This document shows, piece after piece, positions 50,920 through 62,900 of a stretch of 64,000 bases of DNA. Each line of letters begins with the position of its first letter. The first letter of the stretch is position 1. The stretch lies in NCBI GenBank assembly GCA_030141605.1, contig JAQGDQ010000166.1:200001-264000 (forward strand), in the 5' to 3' direction. The notes under the pieces were generated by a model. That model worked only from the letters and a program-made list of their open reading frames with translations, had not been told where the DNA came from and did no database searches. The stretch comes from Tubiluchus corallicola (taxonomy: Eukaryota > Priapulida > Priapulimorpha > Priapulimorphida > Tubiluchidae). Both the position numbers and the translations under genes were made by a program.

Positions 50920-53900
50920 GTAAGTTCTAAGTTCACTGTAGTAATATTTGCAAAACGTTATCTGTGTTACAGGGTCAATGAACTGAAATGCAATATGTTT
51001 CTCAACTTTGCCAACAAAGTAAAGTCTTTGCGCAGATTCGACCGTTTAATCAAAAGCTACTGTACAATTTAAGACCTATAATATTTACGCGTTTACATAT
51101 ATAGTGTAGTCATTAGTCCGGCATGTTAGGTCTAAGCAAAGTGGCAATCAGTTTAGTTCCTGCCAAAACTTAAGCGGTATGCATGAGAAAGGTGATATAT
51201 TAGAACTATTAATACATTGTGCCAAAACTATTTTTATGTTACTTGATTAAGTGTTAGGAAACCCTAACCTTGTTAACAATTAGTTGATTATGGCAGCAAT
51301 GCTAGGACTACAACGTCACAGTTAGAGAAGTGACGACCTTAAGCCAGCATTACATATAGGAGTAAGTAAGTAAATAAGTAAAAAATTTATTTGTCTCTGA
51401 ATTTTACAAAATAAGCATAAACAAAAGCTAAAAACTAAAATGAAGACGGAAAAGAGGTGGCGTTGCAAAAAGACCAAATGTCACCAAGTCAACCACCCCT
51501 ATCCAAACTAAAGAAAATTAAATGACCTGTCAAGTGAGGTATGTACAAATGTAAATAATAAGCAACTTAACAAAATAAATAAAAAAAATAAATAAATGAG
51601 ACAACAAGTTCAAATAAGTTTAAATTTAGAGTCAGTAAATAAGTTTGGCTATGAGAAGAGGCAAGTTTTAAATTAGCAAACAAAACGGAAAATTTAAACT
51701 CATCAAAAACAAAACTAATAATTACATATAAATCAAGAACTCGAACCAACGTAAGACGCAATATAAAAAAACTAAAGCAATATCGAAGTTACGTCAATTA
51801 CAGATACATTGAACAAAATATAACTCAAGTAAAAATAATGAAAGTAGGTCAGCGATAAACAATAAGGATAATGCTGAATCTTTTTTTTCTAGACTATGTG
51901 AATATTCAGTGAAATAGATGTCGAACCGAAAGATAACTAAGAGATAAATTCGAAACTAAGATTAAAAAAAATTTTTTTCCTAAATCCATTAATTAACTGA
52001 ATAGTTGCCGATTAAATAGAGGCAAAATTTTTTAACTGCAGTGTGCAATGTTTGGCATGCTAAGATTTCATGAGGAAGACTATTAAAAAGTTTGACACCA
52101 TTATGGTGTAGAGAATTCAAGCCACATTGAGTCTTGTACCTATTTTGAAAGTAGAAACCTTTTTTGAGGATCTCGTGGAGTATGAATGGACTTCGTTTAT
52201 TTTTAAAAAATAGTTCTTAATTTTTTAACTGCAGTGTGCAATGTTTGGCAAGCTAAGATTTCATGAGGGAGACTATTAAAAAGTTTGACACCATTATGGT
52301 GTAGAGAATTCAAGCCATATTGAGTCTTGTACCTATTTTGAAAGTAGAAACCTTTTTTTGGGGATCTCGTGGAGTATGAATGGACTTCGTTTATTTTTAA
52401 AAAATAGTTCTTAATTTTTTAACTACAGTGTGCGATGTTTGGCAAGCTAAGATTTCACGAGGGAGACTATTAAAAAGTTTTACACCATTATGGTGTAGAG
52501 AATTCAAGCCATATTGAGTCTTGTACCTATTTTGAAAGTAGAAATCTTTTTTGGGGATCTCGTGGAGTATGAATGGACTTCGTTTATTTTTAAGAAATAG
52601 TTCTTAATTTTTTAACTGCAGTGTGTAATGTTTGGCAAGCTAAGATTTCATGAGGGAGACTATTAAAAAGTTTGACACAATTATGGTATAGAGAATTCAA
52701 GCCACATTGAGTCTTGTACCTATTTTGAAAGTAGAAACCTTTTTTTGAGGATCTCGTGGAGTATGAATGGACTTCGTTTATTTTTAAAAAATAGTTCTTA
52801 ATTTTTTAACTGCAGTGTTCAATGTTTGGCAAGCTAAGATTTCATGAGGGAGACTATTAAAAAGTTTGACACCATTATGGTGTAGAGAATTCAAGCCACA
52901 TTGAGTCTTGTACCTATTTTGAAAGTAGAAACCTTTTTTGAGGATCTTGTGGAGTATGAATGGACTTCGTTTATTTTTAAAAAATAGTTCTTAATTTTTT
53001 AACTGCAGTGTGCAATGTTTGGCAAGCTAAGATTTCATGAGGGAGACTATTAAAAAGTTTGACACCATTATGGTGTAGAGAATTCAAGCCATATTGAGTC
53101 TTGTACCTATTTTGAAAGTAGAAACCTTTTTTTGGGGATCTCGTGGAGTATGAATGGACTTCGTTTATTTTTAAAAAAATAGTTCTTATATATATACCTG
53201 ACAAAGTACCTGTTTTGTACTTGTACATAAACTTAAAGAGTTCCAAACTGTATATATCGCAAACTTTTAATATATCGTAACTGTTTATACGAAGGTGTAG
53301 CATGTGCTTTGGAATGAGAGAATGTAATTAATTTAACAATTTTGTTTTGTAAGGTAGTAAGTGGTAAGTGGTTGTAGTATATATTGCTTAGTTTTTCCCC
53401 AGCACAGCACACAGTACTGTAAGTATGGATACACTAAAGCATAATATATCATTATGAGGATTGGCCAAGGACTACTATACTACTATATATAGTATATAGT
53501 AGTAGTATAGTAGTCCTTGGGATTGGCATATTAATATAGTGACGTAGTTTTGCAAATACACCTGCAGTTTTACTTAGTTTTCTTGTTATAGTATTAATAT
53601 GAGTTTTCCATTTTATGTTACTATCAATTTGAAGCCCAAGGTACTTAATGCAGTTGGTTTGAACTAAATCATGGTTACCTATTTTTTAAATTAAACACCA
53701 ATTTCTCATTTTGTGATATGTTCCTTCCAATTAACATGTACTTGGTTTTTGCTAAATTTACTGACAGGCTGTTGGCTAACATCCAATTATTGACTTTTAG
53801 TAATTCAGAATTAGTTCGATTTTGGAGAGACTGTAAATTGGTGTCTGATAGAAAGAAACATGTGTCGTCGGCGAAGAGTCGAGTGTTTAAGTTAGAACAA

Positions 53901-56900
53901 AGAGGCAAGTCGTTAATGTAGATGAGGAAGAACAGAGGGCCAAGTACAGACCCCTGCGGAATGCCACATGTCACTGGGAGTTGGCGGTTGTCGAGGTATG
54001 ATTTGATAAGACTCAGGGCTGTGCCTCATATGCCATAGTTTTGTAGTTTCTGAAGTAAGATATGGTGCTGAACTGTGTCGAAGGCTTTCGAAAGGTCTAA
54101 AAATATAGCACAGGTGACAGAGTTTTTGTCCAGGCAGTGCAGTAAGTTTTCCGTAAATTCTGCAGTAGCTAGGGCTGTAGAGAAGAATTTTCTAAGGAGA
54201 AAATTTTCTAGAGAAGCAGAAAAAGTAAAACGGCTAATCTGCTACTTGGAATGATTTAAAGGGACTTTAGTAGTAGGTGTAGAACAGAAATTCTACAGTC
54301 AAACAAATCCATAATAAGAACAATTATAGAGCACGCATCACCAGTCTGGAACCCATATTCCTTGCAAAATACTATATTAATTGAGAATGTTCAAGGAAGA
54401 ACCACAAAACTCTGCAGTTCACTAAAAACCTGCCCTACCACAAGAAACTGCAGTAACTGTGACTAGCAATATGCAAAGTTGTAGTGAACATACATATTTC
54501 TAGATGACATGTATGAGATCAGTACACATATGAATAACATATTTCAAATGAAGGTGCCAGTAAGAAAAGAACACTTGTTTAAACTTCATACAAGACTGGA
54601 GATACGTAGGAATTTCTATTCCCAGCAAGTAATAAATCATAGGAATCGACTGGCAGAAGCTGCATTAGATGCTGTAAATGTAAATCGGTTTAGGAACATC
54701 AGAGAGCAGGAATATGCAAATTTTGAATACACCAGTGTCTCGGTTCGCCGGCCCTCGCTTTTACAGAGATTGGAAGAATCGGACAAAATCTGGACCGTTA
54801 AAAAGTCCCGCATACTACGGACACAGTTCGTTGTTTCGCGACCTGACTGCTAGTTAGTTAAAAACGCAAACACAATTTCATGTTCGTGCCACTAGTTCTT
54901 CGCTGTTATACGGATTTTGCAATTCTCTAGTTAGACGGGCACTAGTGCCTGCATTTCGAAAACGAATTGCACAAAAAACAGGTGCTGTACTTCTCAGTTC
55001 AGATGTGTTAGTTTGTGATGAACTACACATGTTCGACAGCTCATGCCTGAGCACAGTGGTAAATTTGAAATTTGAATTTTTATTTTAAAAGTTGCCTGGT
55101 TTTAGTACAACACCCTAAATATCTTACAGTAGTTCTGTACTTCAATTTTTGCTTTGATAAAGACTTGCAGCGCGCTCGTGGAATAATTTTGCTGTTCCAG
55201 AAAATCATGTTAGTTTGTGATGTCGCCAATAGTTAGGTTTGCTTGCCGTTAAGTTTTAAATCTATTACTTAATTATCAGAAATGCTTTTGCAGTATTTAC
55301 TGTGTTAAAATGCATACTTTTTATCAGACATCAAAACAGGATAGAATATGAAAAGTCATCCTGTCTTCCTTTAACCACAATAGCATTGTTTTCAGTTGCT
55401 AGACGACAAAACTAGGAAACTGTATGATGAAAAAGCCAAAGAATACAACAAGCAGATGAGGCAGTCGGATGGATATGGTGGACGATTAGACTGCACTGGA
55501 CAGCTGTTATCTGTAAGCTTACATCATAGTTCTACTCGATATGATTTATTTCCCATTGTTCTTTACCTATAAGGTTTCAAACTCTGCATCAATGGTAGAG
55601 TAATAAATATTGCACTGCGAAAAAATATGCATAATTAGAATTATCAGCTTCGTGGTATGTACTAGTGCATTAATTACTGATATTACACGTGTATTAAACG
55701 AAAAGCGCTATTAGGCTTATTTCAATTCTTGCAAAAATAACAGAAGCATTTAGTAACAAAAGTGAGATGAGCACGAATTACTTTCAATTCGCGATTATTT
55801 CGTGCTTGGGGACTCCCAGTTTGAATGCTTATTTTTCCACCAATGACGTCATTTTGAATGCTTATTTTTCCACCAATGACGTCATTTTGAATGCTTATTT
55901 TTCCACCAATGATGTCATTTTGAATGCTTATTTTTCCACCAATGACGTCATTTTGAATGCTTATTTTTCCACCAATGACGCCTTTCATCAACTGAAGAAA
56001 AGCGGCATGCCATTAATAAGTTTTTACATAAAAATATAGTTAATTCTGTGATATTTTTGCGTTAACGTATAAAGTAAGCTGCGAAAGCTTGAATCACTCG
56101 CTTACGAAAAGCCTCGATGCGCTTACGAAATGTCACAATGCCATAATTTTCTATTGAATGGTGGCTACCACCACACCTGAAAATGTCTGTAAGTGGTAAT
56201 TTAACTTTATAGACAGTTTTAGTGCCAATATCTAAGTTTAAGTTATAACCGGGTAAAATAATTAATAGTTAAAAACAACACAACTCTATTAAAACTTTTA
56301 CTTTGAAAAGTTAAAATCATGCCAAACGTTTCGACAGACTACTGCTGTTGTCATCATCAGTGGTAAAACTTTTAATAAAGTTGTGTTGTTTTTAACTGCA
56401 AATGTAACTTGTTCTTTGCTTTAACTTATAAATTATTCAAACAGGAAAGAGTGGATTCCAAAGCTGAAAAGGCAAAGGTTTTGAAACAAATCCGATGGGA
56501 GGTCAAAAAGAAATGGACATCAAAAGAAGGTTTGTGCCTAAATAGAAATGAATCTTTTGTCAAAGTCATTTTAGGTCTTTGAGCAGTGGCGGCTCATTTA
56601 TAGGTACTGTAGTACTGCACCACCAACTGTTTTCACTCATTATTATCGATAATATTCAATATAATAAGTCTTTTTTTAGTTCTTTTTTATACTTGTGCAG
56701 AACCAGAGCACGTGAGGGAAGTACTGTTTGCTTCACAGCCTAGCATAGTGGCGTTTCGCTGTTGTGCGCATGGGGCCTTGTGCACATGTCTGAGATAACA
56801 CGCTGTACGTTAGCGTCTGCTGCTAGGTAGAGCAAGTACTGTCTGTATCACAGTAACAATTGCCACACGCTGTACCGTCATATTCTTGGATGTGATAAAA

Positions 56901-59900
56901 TATAAACTTAGAGTGTGTGCTTAATACATAAATTATTTAATAATGGACGCCTTGCATCCCCAAGAAATAAGTTTTGTGACTGTAAGTGAACTACAACAGC
57001 TTAATTTTTTACAGTTGTCTCTCCATGAGAAAGTTGCAGTTAATAAGAGGCTCTTCAACACCCGATCTTCAAATATAACTACATCATTAGAATTACATGC
57101 AATTGTTTCGTTTTACACTGCATTAAGACAATGGCTAAAAATTTTCTGAAGCAGCATCCCCACTAATTTTAGCTATGAGCCTCTGTCTTTCAGACGCAGC
57201 ACATGCGGGGCACGTAATGTTTGTTACGCATTGCAAAGTGTGATTTGCCTTGTGGCAAATAATGATGCAGTTGCTTTTCAATTTGCACGAGTGTTAATTG
57301 ATAATTTTAGAATTTTATACCAGGGATGTTACAGTTACCAGTGAATGTACTTTCGGTTCAGTTTCGGCAACATCCCTGATATATATATAAACAAACGCTT
57401 AGCAATGTTTGTACCATGAGTCAAAATAAAGTTGTTTGAGGGGAAATGAAATCTAAACATGTTGGTACGTGATAAAGTAATACATGTGTTTAAATAACCT
57501 ACCTAAACAAACGTGTATCAAAAAGCTTAATATGTATGCGTGAATAACTTACATGAATAAAAACCTCGTGTATCAAAAAGCTTAATAAGTATGCATAAAT
57601 AACTTACATGTATAAAAACCCCGTGTATCAAAAAGCTGGTTTATAATGGTGTTACTCGAGTCAATAGAATTACTTGAGACAAGAGTGTGGATAGGATTCA
57701 TCAGTTTGTTTTTGGAGGTTAAGTGACATTGTTGTCATATAAGAATAAAATCTTATTCAAGGTAGTTATGCACGTGATAACATATGATGGTTAGTACCAG
57801 GATTGCATTACCCCATATGCTGCAGCCCAGGGCCCCTCAATCTTGGGGGGGGGTCACACTTTGCATTACTGAATAACTCATATAACAAAATAAAATTTCA
57901 ACTTTAAAAAAGGAGGCCGGGAAAACTGAAAATCCAATTTTAAACTGCCTCCTCATTTGAAACAAAAGGCCCTTGTTTCAGGCTATTTGTGTGAGATAAT
58001 GGCCCCTCTTTGAAGCCTTATTTATGATATGGGCCCTCCAGCTAATATTGCTGATGTTGCTGAAATATATCACGAGGAAACAAAATATTCCGCACGAGTG
58101 TTAGCAAATTAGAGGGTGGTTCTGTGTGATTGGGCGTCATAATTTCATTAACCTAGGGAGTCCAAAAAGTCATAGCCCGGCCCTTGTCGCTTATTGTACC
58201 GAGTACGCGATTGTAGTATTATGTGACCCATTTAATTGTGAGGTACTACTACACTAAAGTACTGAATTAATCTATGCTGCCATCTACAGTCGTTGTTTTA
58301 TTCTCTCAGCTTCATTCCCTCAGGCATGCAAGTTTCTGTTGATCTAAAGACAGCATTGAGAAAGGATGCAAAATTTCTACTGTAAAATATCATATTGCTA
58401 ACTTTATGACAATTTGTTCAATTTTATGGTCTGCGATTTTACGTAAAAATTCTTTTAGCCTTCAGCAGAGTTTCAAAGCAATGAAGTTACATGCAGTTTT
58501 ATTCTTAATATTCATGTCATTTTGACTTCGTAAATTTTTGCGCTTTGGCAATATGCACTACTAAGTCTTTTCTACGTATTTATCTTACTAATCCTCTGTT
58601 CTTTATGCAAATATTTATTTTATTTGTCTTATAGTACTATTTCTACATAGCGATTTTTAATTACATTTGTTTATCTTTCTTATTAGTACTTATTATTTAT
58701 TCTAATAAACGTAAAATATCATCGTTGAAGACGTATTTAAAGGAGTAGAGATTATAAAGTTTATTTAGTATAAAGAAGCAAGATATTTCTGATCAATAGA
58801 TATGAGTTATAATATGCGGTAAGCGTAAAGTGTAAAAATTATGGCTGTATCTCTTAACATACATATCGATTCAGTGTTATACAACGAACTCGCAAACTTT
58901 TTTAACTTTATGTAAGCAGGGTAATTCTTGTGGTTTATATTTTTTTACAGAATTGCTTATATGTGTTTTTGTGATATACAGTTCACTCACTACAGAGCAA
59001 CTGTGAATCGCTTTCGTCTTCCAAAAAACAGTGACAGCTGGCCAATTCTATAGAAGTTTATGATTTTTTTAAAAAAACGAAAAATCTGTCTCATGTAACC
59101 CCACTTCGACTCTTCTAACATTAAGTGTAGTCCCGACTCCGACTCCTTTAGCAGTAAATTTACTGCCGACTTCGACTCCATGGTCGGACTCCACGACTCC
59201 GACTCCAACAGGGATGAGAATTTTCCGTGGATACGCGGAATTCCGAGTTTTTGGAAAACCAGTAATGCCATTTTTGTAAATCGTGTAAATTCGTTGAGAA
59301 AACTTTTACAGACCCAGTACATTATTTCACAAGCTGACCGCTAATTGGCAGGCCGTCACTTTGTTTACATCACGTACATCAGTGTATATCTCTATGTATA
59401 AAAATATAGAATCAATTGTGCGGAGTTATTTGAGTCAATTGCAGACAGTTTTTATATACTTTTGCATAGGAGTGGCCAGTATTTAGGCATTTTTGAGATA
59501 ATTAGGTATCATGTATCCTTGATAGTTGGGTATTTTAAATTATGCATGAAACAAGGTAACTGGTATTTTAAGTTCACGTAGAGGCTCTCTATGGTCACAA
59601 AATTGCAATTTGTTGCTGGCTCCAAGGGGGGGGGGCTAGGTGGCCTTAAAAGCCCTGGCCTGTTTCAAAGTTTTTTGCAATTTGTTATTCTCATCCCTGC
59701 TCCAACTCCACAGTCCAGGTTTTGCATTAGCAATTTTTGCAGCAGGCACTCACAAATGCGTATTTTTAGCATCAATAGAAATGGATATCAACAAATCAAC
59801 AATTTCCTTTCGTTGAAATTACTTAAAAGTCTGATGTGTCGACGCTACAGTACATATTTTGGTCCAAGGCTTTGGAATGACATAAATGATGAATTAAAAA

Positions 59901-62900
59901 CTGTTCAGCCAATCCAAAAATTTAAAAAGAAATACAGAGCAATGATTCTCAACAAGTACAATACTTCCTAATTTCCCACACCTACTGCAGCAGTCATAGC
60001 ACAATCTTGGTAAAGATTATGCAAAACAAGGCATCATTGATAAATCCTTAGAGCTGATGTCAACATAGCACACTCTACTATCTTTTTTCCTACAATTTCC
60101 ACTAATACATCCTTCTACCCTTCCTGTGTGATCTAACCTTTCTCCCTGTTCTTTTTTTGTTCACTCATCCATTCCTTTTTTATTGGGCTGACATGACAGT
60201 GGGCTTATACAAGTCTTTGCTTCTCTAGCGCACTGCAGTACAATTAATCTTTTATGATAACGATAGTGTATGAAACATAACAATTTATTACAGTATGACA
60301 TAATAATTTTGATGTCACTGTATGCTTTATGTCATTATATTGTACTGAATGTGTTAATAATAAACTAAAAAATAAAAAAATAAAAACTACATTGTACTTA
60401 TGCACAATGTATCAATTTTTTTTATTATTTCTATAGCTGTTGCCAAAGTGAAGTTTTACCTAATCCATTTCCAAACGTTTTGCAAAACAATCGAAGGTGA
60501 AGTTGTTCCAGCGGAACTCGGTTGCGTGGAATATTCCCTTAAAGATGGAATATCACGGGAGTACCACGAATTCATTGACCCAGGTATGTGGGTAACGGGT
60601 TATAAAATTCAATTTTTATTTATTTTGGGGAATGTTTTGGACATTCTTTTGATAATTTGATGCTAGAATATAAAAGTCCAATATATTTAGCATGTATTTT
60701 TATAGAAAACGAAAAAATAACATTAGACCAAAATTTTCATATATTTTACTTTGAAGCATCATAACGTAGTTTTAACTATGCCGACTTATGAACGGTTTTG
60801 GTATGCAAGCGCACAAATAATGCTCATTTACCAGTATGATTTCTGCTTATTTTTAGGCCCACTTCCAATTGGATACACTTCGATGGCAAAAAGTAACAGT
60901 AAGTAACAGCTAAGAATATAGTTTTTCTAACTAGAAGCAAATAGGTGTCAGCGAGGTCTGATTAATTCTTATATTTGATTTTGCTTAAAGCACAAGAAAA
61001 CGCTTCATAAACATAAAGCTTAAAAATTCGTTTTGAAATTTTATATCACTTACATACTGCCTTTTTGCGTGCAGGACTTCAATCGGCAGTTACGCTGTAT
61101 AAAACATGTAAATTTAAACTCCCGCGATGACCGTTAGACGCAGCTATTTTGACGACAGGTCATTTGAAACAAGTTTAGATAACATTTTGTAAAGTTTGAA
61201 AAAAGAATCAGAGCATTCGTAGCGCACAAGTCACTAACTAAGTAAAATTTAAAATTACTGTATCTTGTCAATAAGATTAAAAATACGTTTTTTGGTTAGT
61301 GAGTGGTGCACCCTGGAGAGTGAGTCAGCGACATTTTACCAATTGGTAAAAACATTTTAAATAACTAATAATTTTCTTTTCTAGTTACATAAGTCTTTCT
61401 AGCAGGTAAGCGAAAATCTACGTAACATAGATTTGCACGGAAAGTCTTTTGAGATATAATTTAACATTTCCTTTTCTTCCCTTCATTTACGTTTGGTGCA
61501 TGACGTCATGTAATGGCGACTTTGGAACTGTATTGTGGGAGATTTAAAATGAAAACAAACTAAAATTCCTTTCAGTGCGAGTACGATATACCCATAAAAT
61601 TGCTGTAAAGTAATATAATTTTTTAAGGTGATTTTTCTCAAACCTACTTCAGGTACCACTTTTCTTGTCCTTTAAAGGAAACGAAAAGGGTATTTAAAAG
61701 TACACCATAAAGGAGTTTACATACAAAGTTATATTACTCAGCATTAGGTTTACCTACTTTAAAGACTTGTGTAGTTGAAAAAAATTGTTAATATTTTAAA
61801 ATATTCCCGCCACCTGTTTAAACGTCGCTATCCTAGTGTGCACCACTGGCTCACCAAAAAACATTGTTGAGCTTGTTGATACACTACATAAATGAATTTG
61901 AATTTTTACTTAGTCAGTGAAGAGTGCGATGTGCGTGTCTGTCCTTCTCTCTTTCTCTCTCTCTCTTTCACGCTCTCTCTTTCTCTCTCTCTCTCTCTGC
62001 CACTCTCTCTCTCTCTCTCCCCATAAAATGTATTATTGATCTTATTGACAAGTAGCAACAATAGTATGCAATAAGACACTTATCCTGAGCAACAATAGTA
62101 TGCAGTAAGTCACTTATCCAGGGCAACAATAGTATGCAATAAGACACTTACCCAGAGAAACAATAGTATGCAAAAAGACACTTATACAGGACAACAATAG
62201 CATGCAATAAGCCACTTATCCAGGGCAACAATAATATGCAATAAGACACTTATCCCGAGCAACAATAGTATGCAATAAGACACTTACCCAGATCAACAAT
62301 AGTATGCAATAAGACACTTACCCAGAGCAACAATAGTATGCAATAAGACACTTATCCTGAGCAACAATAGTATGCAATAAGACACTTATCCCGAGCAACA
62401 ATAGTATGCAATAAGACACTCATCCCGAGCAACAATAGTGCAATAAGACACTTATACAGGGCAACAATAGTATGCAATGAGACACTACGCAAATGATACA
62501 AAATTTCAAGACGAATTTTTTTTAGTGGCAAGTATTTTCTTTTGCTTCAATATTCCACTTTAGGTGAAGACTACCATCGAATTCCTTGGAGAAATTTTGA
62601 ACATGCAAATTCAAATTACCTGGGAATGTGGATTAAGTTGAAAAATTTTGTGAACCAGGACGAAAAGAACGAATATCCACCAGTGTACTGTTTAGTAAGT
62701 AAAAATTCTATTCATATATGAAAGCAAAAATACGTTTTGAGGTCTGTTGTCAAACAAAATATCTCATTTTCCATCTATAGCTGTAATGACAGAAGCTTTT
62801 TCCAGCAGATGTAAATATCACTGAACTACTTTATTGCAACAAAATTCAGCACAAAAATGTTCCATGCAAAGAACTTGTATGGATTAACTTGACTGCTTGT

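Larger units (their letters stand above)
51370..54185 (-). mobile_element. Non-LTR retrotransposon (jockey/CR1-like), decayed
   Basis: On - from about 54185: [18 protein letters not shown], then [38 protein letters not shown] (catalytic FADD), then [16 protein letters not shown] and a C-terminus with HSYSTRS and NSLPHEI. 5' truncated; stops at several points. The C-terminal end is repeated in tandem (52028-53180). 51370-52027 is probable 3' UTR. Confidence 0.85.

Noticed and set aside
53675-53974. Reverse transcriptase frame as a functional host gene
   Set aside because: It is a truncated LINE with stops before and after; not an active or domesticated gene on present evidence.
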